A DNA stretch of 64,000 nucleotides, from NCBI RefSeq assembly GCF_001509485.1, contig NZ_LLZI01000024.1, forward strand, positions 40,871-104,870. The letters run 5' to 3'. Below are positions 48,701 to 56,693 of the stretch, one piece after another. Below the pieces are notes generated by a model that ran no database searches, was not told where the DNA came from, and saw nothing but the letters and a program-made list of their open reading frames with translations. The stretch's first letter is position 1. Every line of letters begins with the position of its first letter. Both the position numbers and the translations under genes were made by a program. The stretch is from Streptomyces sp. NRRL F-4489 (lineage in GTDB: Bacteria > Actinomycetota > Actinomycetes > Streptomycetales > Streptomycetaceae).

Positions 48701-48905
48701 CACCGCCCCGCGCCGGAGCGGCGCGGCCAACGCCGAGGCGCTGCGCCGCCGCCTCGGCGGTTTCCAGCAGGGCGCGTCCGCCGGCCGGCGCGATGTCGCC
48801 GCCGAGATCGCGGAACACACCGCGGAGCAGACCATCCCAGACACGGACACCGACGGAGCGGGGGCCCCGGGACACAGCCATACCGGCGAGGAGGCACGCG
48901 ATTGA
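45768..48905 (+). CDS. cvnA: Conservon sensor-like protein CvnA (NIT-HAMP-HATPase)
   Basis: 1045 residues. Membrane sensor of a conservon. N-terminal tail of about 55 residues, helix one (about 55-78), extracellular nitrate/nitrite-sensing-like domain (about 80-345), helix two (about 355-375), HAMP, coiled coil (LVAEREALQEQAEALKDE), then HATPase with ELLENATAFSPPD, VEDEGIGMT and GLGLYVVVRLAARHG. A typical phosphorylated His motif is absent, as usual for CvnA. The last 330 residues are Pro/Ala-rich and probably disordered. Its stop overlaps the start of cvnB. First gene of cvnABCD. Confidence 0.9.
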   Translation: MRAAVRKKRLRGGAGKPGSPAGSVSGPATGSGTGPGTAGGADGPGRRPARVRNRLMGAVAVVAVAVLGAGAPAVATAAGDAHASQHLVDLAGLNAGAINLAHALADERDAMTAYVAAGRTGRNLTAAPADDLRAQIDRQIEDLRNQSRGVADGSAAFAAADKLLKQLPETRQKALAGPATADQVYDAYSEAVQALGGISDEIARGLPARADGGAADTRALPALGRAADQAAGTRALLLAGLKAGGSQPRLTAAAQIAHIREQGALGDFNQDASQSARDRYQRTVNGTDVDTAERYLTRLTDQPYLDAADAALSRSRVQAALTSRIGLMRGTESAIATAEFHRLAALRDDDVTALEITIGLEGLCLLVAVGTAVWAARTMTQPLAALRLGAKRLAADPGHEEPIGYKGRNDEYAAAIRSINSLHAQVSETARRSAEMEAERKRLVGGRQRLVAEREALQEQAEALKDEVAALHERLAVLRTGVHGRFVNLSLRTLGLVERQLAVIESLEESEQDPERLDTLFKLDHFAARMRRNSENLLVLAGAEQHGSSHSGPVPLLDMLRAAVSEIERYERVRITSLPPHAQVAGFAADDLSHLIAELLENATAFSPPDAHVELSGWLLESGELMLSVEDEGIGMTADRLAEVNERLSDAETAATSETVDEALGLGLYVVVRLAARHGVRVQLRDRKQGGVTAVVVLPGSILPNRPAPAAAGGPAPAKGAAAGPVLPGSVAEANSNTLQTRMNRLEAGGGAAAPASAPAPASAAPAAQAPAAPAPAASEPSVPVPAPSAPAADPAASGKPARAAGLAGDPFVAAAERAIDAAGLGTPAPAPAPADEDAPAADPGATPSPYGPQSPGPYATATPTGPATGPTTGPAATPAEHTRPGDAPAGDAPAPGKARHAAPAPAADPYAIGPDEHTRPAPAAEPAPEAPAPEAAIPAQAPRDEAPQAPAAPAPRRRTGTGLPKRTPKVVAQQKAPTAPRRSGAANAEALRRRLGGFQQGASAGRRDVAAEIAEHTAEQTIPDTDTDGAGAPGHSHTGEEARD

Positions 48906-49399
48906 AGGCGCAAGCGCCCACTGCTCAGGGACAGGGACTGAGCACTCAGGCACGTAACCTGCACTGGCTGCTGAGCAATCTGGTCGACGAGGTGCCCGGC
49001 ATCCACTCGGTCGCGGTGGTCTCCTCCGACGGCCTGATGCTGCTCTCCTCCGACCCCGGGCGGATGGAGAACGCCCCCGGCCACGGCGGCGAGGACGACG
49101 GCCCCCGCGGCTCCAGCGCCGACCTCGCCACCATCGTCTCCGGCCTCGGCAGCCTCACCAACGGCGCCGCGAAGCTGATGGACGGCGGGGCCGTCAAGCA
49201 GACGATGGTCGCGATGGACGAGGGCAGCCTGTTCGTGATGTCGATCAGCGACGGCTCGCTGCTCGGCGTGCACGCCACCCCGGACTGCGATATGAGCGTC
49301 ATCGCCTACCACATGGCGCTCTTCGTCGGCCGGGCCGGCCACGTCCTCACCCCCGAACTCCGCACCGAACTCCGCAAGTCGATGGAGAGCCCCCAGTGA
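48902..49399 (+). CDS. cvnB: Conservon roadblock/LC7 protein CvnB
   Basis: 165 residues. Roadblock/LC7 fold (NLHWLLSNLVDEVPGIHSVA, VSSDGLMLLSSD, TMVAMDEGSLFVMSISDGS, DMSVIAYHMALF), expected to act as GTPase-interacting scaffold for CvnD. The only sensible start is TTG 48902: it sits 7 bases after AGGAGG and overlaps the cvnA stop as TTGA. A first ATG occurs far inside the fold. The C-terminus overlaps the start of cvnC by four bases. Confidence 0.9.
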   Translation: MKAQAPTAQGQGLSTQARNLHWLLSNLVDEVPGIHSVAVVSSDGLMLLSSDPGRMENAPGHGGEDDGPRGSSADLATIVSGLGSLTNGAAKLMDGGAVKQTMVAMDEGSLFVMSISDGSLLGVHATPDCDMSVIAYHMALFVGRAGHVLTPELRTELRKSMESPQ

Positions 49400-49797
49400 G
49401 CAGCACTCCCAAACTCCCCGTGCGCGGCGGGGACCGCAAACCCGCGCGGGTCCGCCCGTACTCGCTCACCGGCGGCCGGACGCGGTTCGGCCACGTCCTG
49501 CTCGTCGAGACGTTCGTGGCCGCGCTGGACGCCCCCGACGAGCGGCGCGAGCTGACCGCCGGCAACTGGGGCGACCGCGTGATGCCGGAGATGCGCGCGA
49601 TCGTCGAGCTGTGCCGCCGGATGCGCTCGGTCGCGGAGATCTCCGCGCTGCTGAAGATGCCGCTGGGTGTGGTCCGCGTCCTGCTCAGCGACCTCGCCGA
49701 CCAGGGAAAGATTCGCGTCTACGGCACCGGGCACGGCACCGGCCGGCCGGAGCGGGCGCTGCTCGAAAGGGTGCTGAGTGGACTTCACAGGCTCTGA
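49396..49797 (+). CDS. cvnC: Conservon DUF742 protein CvnC
   Basis: 133 residues of DUF742, a winged-helix-like fold: RVRPYSLTGGRT, SVAEISALLKMPLGVVRVLL and QGKIRVYG. Between the roadblock and the GTPase as in other conservons; probably an adaptor. GTG start (49396) shares GTGA with the cvnB stop. Ends within cvnD (20-base overlap), so translation is coupled. Confidence 0.92.
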   Translation: MSSTPKLPVRGGDRKPARVRPYSLTGGRTRFGHVLLVETFVAALDAPDERRELTAGNWGDRVMPEMRAIVELCRRMRSVAEISALLKMPLGVVRVLLSDLADQGKIRVYGTGHGTGRPERALLERVLSGLHRL

Positions 49798-50428
49798 CAC
49801 GATAGCGGGCGGGGCCGGACCCGCCGCCGGTCCCGCCACCGACGACGCGGGGCTGCAGAGCTGGCAGACCGACCGGTCGCACGCGCCGATCGCCACCAAG
49901 ATCGTGGTCGCGGGCGGGTTCGGTGTCGGCAAGACCACGTTCGTCGGCTCGGTCTCGGAGATCACCCCGCTCCAGACCGAGGCGGTGATGACCGAGGCCA
50001 GCGAGGGGACCGACGACCTGACGGCGACGCCGGAGAAGACCACGACCACGGTCGCCATGGACTTCGGCCGGATCACCCTCGACCAGGACCTGGTGCTGTA
50101 CCTCTTCGGCACGCCGGGCCAGCAGCGCTTCTGGTTCATGTGGGACGACCTGGTGCGCGGCGCGATCGGCGCGATCGTGATGGCCGACACCCGCCGGCTG
50201 GAGGACTGCTTCCCGGCGCTGGACTACTTCGAGAGCTGCGGTCTGCCGTACGTCGTCGCGGTCAACCACTTCGAGGGCACCGAGCGCTACGAGGTCGAGG
50301 ACGTCCGCGACGCGCTGACCGTGCCGCCGGAGGTCCCCATCGTCGTGATGGACGCCCGGCGCCGGCCCACCGTCATCCAGGCGCTGCTCGCCCTGGTCGG
50401 CCACGCCCTCGACATCACCCCCGAATAG
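49778..50428 (+). CDS. cvnD: Conservon small GTPase CvnD
   Basis: 216 residues, Ras-like GTPase of the MglA/conservon class. P-loop GGFGVGKTT, switch region with TTTTVAMDFGRI, G3 LFGTPGQQRFW (DxxGQ replaced by GTPGQ, as usual in these), G4-like VNHFEG and G5-like MDARR. Cycles between GDP and GTP at the membrane with CvnA-C. GTG 49778. Followed 58 bases later by a StyA-like flavoprotein, as is seen beside some conservons, so signalling may control a redox enzyme. Confidence 0.93.
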   Translation: MDFTGSDTIAGGAGPAAGPATDDAGLQSWQTDRSHAPIATKIVVAGGFGVGKTTFVGSVSEITPLQTEAVMTEASEGTDDLTATPEKTTTTVAMDFGRITLDQDLVLYLFGTPGQQRFWFMWDDLVRGAIGAIVMADTRRLEDCFPALDYFESCGLPYVVAVNHFEGTERYEVEDVRDALTVPPEVPIVVMDARRRPTVIQALLALVGHALDITPE

Positions 50429-50486
50429 CCTCTTTCCCGCCACCCCTCACCTCCCCCGAACAGCAGGAACAGAGAAGAGCCCCGCC

Positions 50487-51743
50487 ATGCGGAAGATACT
50501 CATCGTCGGAGCCGGCCAGTCCGGTCTCCAGCTCGCGCTCGGCCTCCAGGCCCAGGGCTACGACGTCACGCTGATGTCCAACCGCACCGCCGACGAGATC
50601 CGCTCCGGCCGGGTCATGTCCACGCAGTGCATGTTCCACACCGCCCTCCAGCACGAGCGGGACCTCGCGCTCAACTTCTGGGAGAACCAGGCGCCGAACA
50701 TCGAGGGCCTGGGCGTCTCGGTCGCCGCCCCCGGCAGCCACGCGGCGCCCGGCGGCACCCAGCGCGCCATCGACTGGGTCGGCCGGCTCGACGGCTACGC
50801 CCAGTCCGTCGACCAGCGGGTCAAGATGGCCGGCTGGATGGAGACCTTCGCACAGCGCGGCGGCCAGCTGGTCATCCACGGCGCGGCCGTCTCCGACCTG
50901 GACTTCTTCGCGCGGCGCTACGACCTGACGCTGGTCTCGGCCGGCAAGGGCGAGCTGGTGTCGATGTTCGGCCGGGACGCCGCCCGCTCCCCGTACGACG
51001 CCCCGCAGCGCGCGCTGGCCGTCGCCTACGTCCACGGGATGGGCCCGCGCCCGGAGCACCCGGAGTTCGACGCGGTGCGCTGCAACATCGTCCCCGGCGT
51101 CGGCGAGCTGTTCGTGATGCCGACGCTGACCGTCTCCGGCCGCGCCGACATCCTCTTCTGGGAGGGCATCCCCGGCGGCCCGGTGGACGCCTTCCAGGGC
51201 GTACGGGACCCCAAGGAGCACCTGGACCTCACGCTGGAGCTGATGAAGACCTTCCTGCCGTGGGAGTACGCCCGCTGCACCGAGGTCGAACTCACCGACG
51301 CCAACGGCACGCTGGCCGGCCGCTACGCCCCCACCGTCCGCAACCCCGTCGGCACGCTGCCCTCCGGCGGCCGGGTCCTCGGCGTCGCGGACGTGGTCGT
51401 CGCCAACGACCCGATCACCGGCCAGGGCTCCAACTCGGCCGCCAAGTGCGCCGCCGCCTACCTCGCGTCCATCGTGGAGCGCGGCGAGGAGCCGTTCGAC
51501 GAGGAGTGGATGCGGGCCACCTTCGACCGCTACTGGCAGACCGCCCAGCACGTCACCAAGTGGACCAACGCCATGCTCGCCCCGCCGCCGGAGCACATCC
51601 TGAACCTCCTCGGCGCCGCCGGCCAGCTCCAGCCCGTCGCCGACCGCTTCGCCAACGGCTTCGACAACCCCGCCGACTTCGAGAACTTCTTCTACGAGCC
51701 GGAGAAGACGGCGGCGTATCTGGCGTCGTTGACGGGCGCCTGA
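50487..51743 (+). CDS. Styrene/indole monooxygenase-family FAD protein
   Basis: 418 residues. N-terminal dinucleotide fold GAGQSGLQLA for FAD, then GRVMSTQCMFHTAL, the mid GKGELVSMFGRD and VVANDPITGQGSNSAAKC, which is the FAD-binding DP motif of StyA-type two-component monooxygenases. These epoxidise styrene or oxidise indole using FADH2 from a separate reductase, which is not encoded here. ATG 50487 (MRKILIVGAG) follows GAACAGAGAAGAG. The close spacing to cvnD and same strand suggest one operon; the substrate is unknown. Confidence 0.85.
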   Translation: MRKILIVGAGQSGLQLALGLQAQGYDVTLMSNRTADEIRSGRVMSTQCMFHTALQHERDLALNFWENQAPNIEGLGVSVAAPGSHAAPGGTQRAIDWVGRLDGYAQSVDQRVKMAGWMETFAQRGGQLVIHGAAVSDLDFFARRYDLTLVSAGKGELVSMFGRDAARSPYDAPQRALAVAYVHGMGPRPEHPEFDAVRCNIVPGVGELFVMPTLTVSGRADILFWEGIPGGPVDAFQGVRDPKEHLDLTLELMKTFLPWEYARCTEVELTDANGTLAGRYAPTVRNPVGTLPSGGRVLGVADVVVANDPITGQGSNSAAKCAAAYLASIVERGEEPFDEEWMRATFDRYWQTAQHVTKWTNAMLAPPPEHILNLLGAAGQLQPVADRFANGFDNPADFENFFYEPEKTAAYLASLTGA

Positions 51744-51835
51744 TCGGGGCCTGATCAGGGTCTGACGGGTCGTACCGGGGCCGGGCCAGGGCCGCGGCCC
51801 CGGCCCGGCCCGCCGGTTCCGCCCGGGACCCGTGC

Positions 51836-52105
51836 TCAGCGCGAACCGCGGCCCCGCCAGGGCCAGTTCAGGCGGCGGTCGGGCCGGCCCTCCGGGGCGT
51901 AGGCGTAGCGCCAGCCCCGGGGGAGGCCCAGGCGGCCCGGGGGGCCGGGGACGCGGAGGTAGACGTGGACCTCCGGGGGCCGGCCGTCGTCGCGGGGCAC
52001 CGGGACCTCGTAGGTCTTCGGGGGCAGGCCGGTGGGGCCGACGAGGACGGGCAGGACCCGGCCGTCGAGCGGGCCGCCGGTGAAGAGGGTGTTCTCGCTG
52101 CGCAC
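51836..52105 (-). CDS. Conserved hypothetical protein (89 aa)
   Basis: Small, Pro/Gly/Arg-rich soluble protein: begins MRSENTLFTGGPLDGRVLPV, which is the recognisable conserved part in Streptomyces, and ends in an Arg-rich tail. GTG start at 52105. No domain is known. It lies just downstream of the TetR gene on the same strand (10-base gap), so it may be in that unit. Convergent with the flavoprotein gene. Confidence 0.68.
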   Translation of the reverse strand: MRSENTLFTGGPLDGRVLPVLVGPTGLPPKTYEVPVPRDDGRPPEVHVYLRVPGPPGRLGLPRGWRYAYAPEGRPDRRLNWPWRGRGSR

Positions 52106-52115
52106 CGGCCCAGTG

Positions 52116-52856
52116 TCACAGCAGGTGGGCGGCGTCGCTCACGACGGGCAGGATCCGGCGCGCCAGATCGCCGGCCGGACCGTCCGCGGTCTCCCGCCGC
52201 AGTGCCGCGCGCATCACCCGGGCGGTCTGCGGGTCCCGGGCCGCGGTGGCGGTCAGCAGGGCGACGAAGTGGTCCACCAGCCAGTCCCGCAGCTCGTCCA
52301 GCGGCGGCCGCTTGCCCTCGTCCAGCCAGATCAGCGAGGCCGCCTCGACGGCCGTGATCCACATCCGGACGGTGGTCCGCAGCCGCGTCCCCGGCGCCGG
52401 CTCGCCCAGGTGGCGCAGGATCTGCTCGGCCGCGGCGCGCCGCACCTCGTCCACGATCGCGGTCGTCCGGGACGTCTCCACCACGCTGCCGCCCTGGAGC
52501 AGCGCGCTGAACCCGGCGTCGTGCTCGTCGACGAAGGCGAGGTAGCGGTCCAGGGCGCGGCCCAGCCGCCGGGTGAGCGGACCGGTCTCCGGCTCCGCGA
52601 AGCACTGCTCCAGCTCGTCGGCGGCGCTGCGCAGCGCCGCCTCGTACAACTGCTGCTTGCCGCCGGGGAAGTAGCGGTAGACCAGCGGCCGGGAGACCTC
52701 GGCGGCGGTCGCCACGTCGTCCAGGGAGACGTCCTCCGGCGCGCGCTGGGCGAACAGGCCCAGCGCGGCGGCCAGCAGCTGGCTGCGGCGCTGCTCCACG
52801 CTCAGCCTTCGGTAGGCGGGTCTGGGTACTGCTGGGGCGGTGCCGCTGCCGTTCAT
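52116..52856 (-). CDS. TetR-family transcriptional regulator
   Basis: 246 residues. DNA-binding N-terminus (about 20-65) with RRSQLLAAALGLFAQRAPED, VSLDDVATAAEVSRPLVYRY and YFPGGKQQLYEAAL. The C-terminal helical domain has a Gly/Ser-containing pocket with AFVDEHDAGFSAL. ATG 52856; no Shine-Dalgarno, but TACGCT lies seven bases upstream as a possible leaderless -10. It is in line with the diiron oxygenase, whose gene ends about 140 bases upstream, so it likely regulates that gene. Confidence 0.9.
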   Translation of the reverse strand: MNGSGTAPAVPRPAYRRLSVEQRRSQLLAAALGLFAQRAPEDVSLDDVATAAEVSRPLVYRYFPGGKQQLYEAALRSAADELEQCFAEPETGPLTRRLGRALDRYLAFVDEHDAGFSALLQGGSVVETSRTTAIVDEVRRAAAEQILRHLGEPAPGTRLRTTVRMWITAVEAASLIWLDEGKRPPLDELRDWLVDHFVALLTATAARDPQTARVMRAALRRETADGPAGDLARRILPVVSDAAHLL

Positions 52857-52996
52857 GAACAGCAGCGTAACCGCCGGGAATTCGGAGTCGTACAGGTGCT
52901 CGGGGCGTACGGCGCGCGAACGACCCGTTCCGGACACCGGTTGGCCGGCGACCCGTTCCGGGCACCGTTCGCGCGCGTCCCCTCCGGGCCGCCCGC

Positions 52997-53944
52997 TCAG
53001 GCCAGCAGGCCCGAGCTGCGCCACAGGCGGCGGCCGGCGCCGCGCAGTACGCCGATCTCGTCCAGGAAGTCGGTCAGGCGGCGGGCGCCGTTCTGCATCA
53101 CCTCGCGGCGGTGCCCGCTGGCCCTGACCTGGGCGACCGCCTCCCGCCGGTCCAGGCCGACATTGGTGTAGACCTGCGGGTTGACGAAGGCGACGGAGAA
53201 GACCCGGGCCGCCTCGCCGGAGCTGATCCGGGTCAGCTCCCGCTCCCAGCGCGGCGCGGTGACCATCTGGCGGCGCAGCTCCTCGCGGGCGTACCGGACG
53301 TGCCGGGCCTCCTCGACGACGTGGATCCGGGTCACCCCGCGGACGATCGTCTGCACCCGCTCGTCGGGGAACGTCAGCCGCTGCATCCAGTCCAGGATCT
53401 CCTCGCCGAGCAGGGTGCAGGCGAACGAACCGGGCGTGGTGGACACGGTCTTGAGGACCCGGGCGAGGTTGTGGTTCAGCCGGGAGACCGGGTAGGTGGG
53501 GGCGCCGCCCTTCTGGATCATGCGGGCGAACATCTTGGAGTGCCGGCACTCGTCGGCGATCTCGGTGAGCGCGTAGCGGACATGGGCGCTGGTGACCGGC
53601 TTGTCGTAGATGTGCCGGACCAGCAGCTGCATCAGGATGATCTCGAACCAGATGCCCAGCGAGGCCAGCGAGGCGGCCTCGTGCCGGGAGAGGTCCTGCT
53701 GCTGCTCCAGCGACATCCGCTTCCACAGCGGGGTGCCGTAGAGCGAGACCAGCTCCGGCGGCCAGAACCACTTGCCCTCTTCCAGGGGCGCGTCCCAGTC
53801 CAGCTCGGTGTCGGGGTCGAAGGAGTGCTTGGCGGAGGAGTCGAGCAGCCGCTCGGCGACCTGCTCCCGGTCCTTGAGCAGCCCGAGGGCGTCCCGCAGG
53901 ACGTCGGTGTCCGCCACGGTCATTGCGGTCGGCGCGCTCGTCAT
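52997..53944 (-). CDS. AurF-like diiron N-oxygenase family protein
   Basis: About 315 residues, ferritin-like di-iron oxygenase of the p-aminobenzoate N-oxygenase (AurF/CmlI) family. Ligand motifs seen: EAASLASLGIWFE with Glu, the ExxH of EIADECRHSKMF, EEILDW, and EEARHVRYAREE. In characterised members these convert arylamines to nitro compounds via a peroxo-diiron species. A substrate cannot be inferred and no arylamine biosynthetic cluster is next to it. Start set at ATG 53944 (MTSAPTAMTVAD); GTG 53956 is the alternative. Divergent from the ADP-ribosylglycohydrolase gene. Confidence 0.85.
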   Translation of the reverse strand: MTSAPTAMTVADTDVLRDALGLLKDREQVAERLLDSSAKHSFDPDTELDWDAPLEEGKWFWPPELVSLYGTPLWKRMSLEQQQDLSRHEAASLASLGIWFEIILMQLLVRHIYDKPVTSAHVRYALTEIADECRHSKMFARMIQKGGAPTYPVSRLNHNLARVLKTVSTTPGSFACTLLGEEILDWMQRLTFPDERVQTIVRGVTRIHVVEEARHVRYAREELRRQMVTAPRWERELTRISSGEAARVFSVAFVNPQVYTNVGLDRREAVAQVRASGHRREVMQNGARRLTDFLDEIGVLRGAGRRLWRSSGLLA

Positions 53945-54178
53945 GGCTCTGGCCACACCTCACAGTCGGGGGATGCGGGGGGGTGTTGGAGTTACCCGCG
54001 GTCACATGGGGTCGCCTCTTATGAGACTGCCTGTCAGCAAGCACGTCAATCCCTCGGGCGCGACTTCTTGGCCCGGGGGTGGGGAGGGGGCGTACGGGGT
54101 CCGTGCCGCGCCTGCGTGGACGTCCTCGTTCCCGGCCTCGGCGGCGCCAACTCCCGTACCGCGTGGCAGGATCCGGCC

Positions 54179-55102
54179 ATGGACCACTCCACGGATCCCG
54201 CCGGCGAACGGCGGCGCGCCGCCGTCCGCGGCAGTATCGAGGGACTGGCGCACGGGGACGCCTTCGGTGAGCGCTTCTTCGGGCTGTTCCGGCCCGAGGA
54301 GGAGGCCCGGCGGCTGATCGCGGACCGCCGCCTGCCGCCCGAGCCCGACTGGCCCTGGACCGACGACACCGCCATGGCGCTGGATCTGCTCGCGGTCCTC
54401 GTGGAGCACGGCGAGGTGCGTCAGCGGGCCCTGGCCGAACGCTTCGCCGCCACCCACCGCGCCGACCCCGGCCGCGGTTACGGTTCCGGGATGCACGCCC
54501 TGCTGCCCCGGGTGGCCGCCAAACCGGCCAAGTGGCGGGAGGTGGCCCGCGCCCTCTTCGGCGGCGAGGGCAGCCTCGGCAACGGGGCCGCCATGCGCGT
54601 CGCGCCGCTCGGCGCGTGGTTCCACGACGACCTCGACCGGGCCGCCGCGCAGGCCGCCCGCTCCGCGGAGGTCACCCACGCCCACCCGCAGGGCATCGCG
54701 GGCGCGGTGGCCGTGGCGGTCGCGGCGGCGCTGAACGCCCGCGGCGAACCGCCCGCGCTGTCCGCGGTCGCCGCCCGTACGCCCGAAGGCCCGGTCCGCG
54801 ACGGCCTGTTGCGGGCGGCCGGACTCCCGCCCGGTACCGCACCCGAGGAGGCCGCCGCCGCCCTGGGCAGCGGCCGCCGGATCCGCGCCGACGACACCGT
54901 CCCGTTCGCCCTCTGGTGCGCCGCCGCCCACCCCGGCGACCTCCCCGCCGCCCTCTGGACCGCCGCGGCCGGCCTCGGCGACGTGGACACCACGTGCGCG
55001 ATCACCGGGGGAGTGGTGGGGGCCGCTACGGGTGCGGTGCCGCTGGGCGAGGAGTGGCGCGGGCGGAGGGAGCAACTACCGGGGTGGGTGCGGGAGTTGT
55101 GA
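54179..55102 (+). CDS. ADP-ribosylglycohydrolase family protein
   Basis: 307 residues, all-helical. Seen: GLAHGDAFGERF near the N-terminus, the metal-binding WTDDTAMAL, GSLGNGAAMRVAPLG, HAHPQG, and the C-terminal DVDTTCAITGGVVGA with the second Asp pair. Such proteins remove ADP-ribose from Arg residues or cleave related ADP-ribose conjugates using two Mg ions; all four Asp needed are present, so it should be active. ATG 54179 follows GGCAGGATCC. No matching ADP-ribosyltransferase is adjacent. Confidence 0.9.
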   Translation: MDHSTDPAGERRRAAVRGSIEGLAHGDAFGERFFGLFRPEEEARRLIADRRLPPEPDWPWTDDTAMALDLLAVLVEHGEVRQRALAERFAATHRADPGRGYGSGMHALLPRVAAKPAKWREVARALFGGEGSLGNGAAMRVAPLGAWFHDDLDRAAAQAARSAEVTHAHPQGIAGAVAVAVAAALNARGEPPALSAVAARTPEGPVRDGLLRAAGLPPGTAPEEAAAALGSGRRIRADDTVPFALWCAAAHPGDLPAALWTAAAGLGDVDTTCAITGGVVGAATGAVPLGEEWRGRREQLPGWVREL

Positions 55103-55178
55103 CCTGGTGGGAGGCGGGCGGGTGAGGCGCCCCCCCCGGATCGCCCGGCCGCCCGATCGCCCGGCCGCCCGCCGCGTT

Positions 55179-56090
55179 CTACCGCCGTCCCGACCGGGCC
55201 AGCCACCGCCCCTCGTGGCGGGAGACCTCGATCGGCCGCCCGAAGCAGGCCGTCATCCGCTCACCGGTCAGCACCTCCGCCACCGGGCCGAGCGCCTGCA
55301 CCCGCCCCTCGCGCAGCAGGACCGCGTGCCCGATGGCCGGGGACAGCTCCTCCAGGTGGTGGGTGACGGTCACCGTCGCCAGCTCCGGCCGTCCCGCGGC
55401 GAGCCGGTGCAGCGCGTCGATCAGGTCCTCGCGGGACGGCAGGTCCAGCGCGTTGAACGGCTCGTCGAGCAGCAGCAGCGACGGGTCGGCCATCAGCGCG
55501 CGGGCGATCAGGATCCTGGCCCGCTGCCCGCCCGAGCAGACGCCGAACGGCCGGTCCGTCAGCTCCTTGCAGTCCAGTTCGGCCAGCAGCTGATGGGCCC
55601 GCTCCCGGGTGGCCTCGTCGTACTTCCGCCACAGCGGCTGAACGGTGCCGGTCGCGCCGGTCAGCACCACCGTGTGCGCGGTCGCGTCCTGCGGCACCTT
55701 CTGCGCGCTGGACACCAAGCCGATGGCGGCGCGCAGCTCCCGTACGTCCACCCGGCCGAGCCGGTGGCCGAGCACCTCGACGGTGCCGACGGTGGGGAAC
55801 ATCAGCGCGCCGATCAGCCGCAGCACGGTGGTCTTGCCGGCCCCGTTGGCGCCGAGCAGCGCCCAGTGCTCGCCCGCGCGCACGGTCCAGTCGATACCGT
55901 CGAGGATGACCTGGCCGGTGGTGTAGCGGCGGACGCCGACGCCGGCCAGCGCGGCGATCACGGGGGGCCGCCGGTCCGAGGACTGCGGCTCCGAGGGCTG
56001 GGATTCCGAGGACTGCCGGTCCGCCGAAGGCTGCGGCTCCGAGGGCCGCGGTTCCGAAGGCCGCGGTTCCGAAGGCTGCGTAGGAGTCAT
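55179..56090 (-). CDS. Stand-alone ABC ATPase with repetitive N-terminus
   Basis: 303 residues. About 40 residues of Ser/Glu/Pro repeats are followed by an ABC domain: Walker A GANGAGKTT, VCSGGQRARILIARAL, LLLLDEPFNALDLP and switch VTHHLEEL. This resembles ModF/iron-sulphur or ABCF-like single ATPases; no permease or binding protein gene is adjacent, so the partner is unknown. The C-terminus has CFGRPIEVSRHEGRW. ATG 56090. The N-terminal repeat is encoded by 15-bp tandem DNA repeats. Confidence 0.82.
   Translation of the reverse strand: MTPTQPSEPRPSEPRPSEPQPSADRQSSESQPSEPQSSDRRPPVIAALAGVGVRRYTTGQVILDGIDWTVRAGEHWALLGANGAGKTTVLRLIGALMFPTVGTVEVLGHRLGRVDVRELRAAIGLVSSAQKVPQDATAHTVVLTGATGTVQPLWRKYDEATRERAHQLLAELDCKELTDRPFGVCSGGQRARILIARALMADPSLLLLDEPFNALDLPSREDLIDALHRLAAGRPELATVTVTHHLEELSPAIGHAVLLREGRVQALGPVAEVLTGERMTACFGRPIEVSRHEGRWLARSGRR
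55981..56085. repeat. 15-bp tandem repeats encoding (P)SEP(R/Q) motifs
   Basis: Copies of a ggttccgaaggccgc-like 15-bp unit run through the first codons of the ABC ATPase gene, e.g. identical at 56047-56076. In-frame length variation would change only a disordered tail. Confidence 0.75.
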
Positions 56091-56210
56091 CGCGGCAGAT
56101 TAGCTGCGTAGGGCACCTTTCCGCGCGCGCGTCCGGGGTGTGGAACCGCGGGGGGACCGCGGGGCCCGTTTCCGGCCATCCCACGGGTCGCGGGGCCCGG
56201 CCCGCCCCCA

Positions 56211-56693
56211 TCACACCAGCCCCAGCAGCCCCCGCACCCGCGCGTACTTCGCCGCCAGCCGGTCCCGGGTCGGCGCGTCGAGGACCGCCAGCCGGGCCGG
56301 ATCGGCGTTGTGCGCCAGATCCGCCTCCTTGACCAGCAGCGCTCCGGGCGTGGCCAGAATCCGGGCGGTGTACTCCTCGACCGGTTCACCGGGCCGCTTG
56401 GTGACCGCCAGCACGATCGCCTTGGTCGCCTCGTCCAGCGCCGCGCCCGCCAGCCACTGCGCGCTCACCGCCCCGTCCTCCACCGCGTCGTGCAGCCAGG
56501 CCGCGGCGATCTGCGCCGGACCGCCCCCGCGCGCCCGCACCCCCTCCGCGACCGCCGCCAGATGCTCGGCGTACGGGCGGCCGGCCTTGTCGGTCTGCCC
56601 CGCGTGCGCCCGCCGGGCCAGCGCGGCCACCTCGTCGAGCGAGAGCAGGGGACGCGCCGCGCGGGACGGCGCGGACGCCGCGTCAGAATCCAT
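56211..56693 (-). CDS. HD-domain phosphohydrolase (RelA/SpoT-type hydrolase fold)
   Basis: 160 residues. HD motif seen as AAWLHDAVEDG with the upstream His of AHAGQTDKAG and YAEHLAAVAE, and a later Asp in EADLAHNADPARL, matching HD domains of MESH1/SpoT-like ppGpp hydrolases. These hydrolyse (p)ppGpp or other nucleotides with a divalent metal. ATG 56693 chosen; the ORF opens 17 codons earlier without support. Monocistronic. Lies 120 bases past the ABC gene start on the same strand. Confidence 0.82.
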   Translation of the reverse strand: MDSDAASAPSRAARPLLSLDEVAALARRAHAGQTDKAGRPYAEHLAAVAEGVRARGGGPAQIAAAWLHDAVEDGAVSAQWLAGAALDEATKAIVLAVTKRPGEPVEEYTARILATPGALLVKEADLAHNADPARLAVLDAPTRDRLAAKYARVRGLLGLV

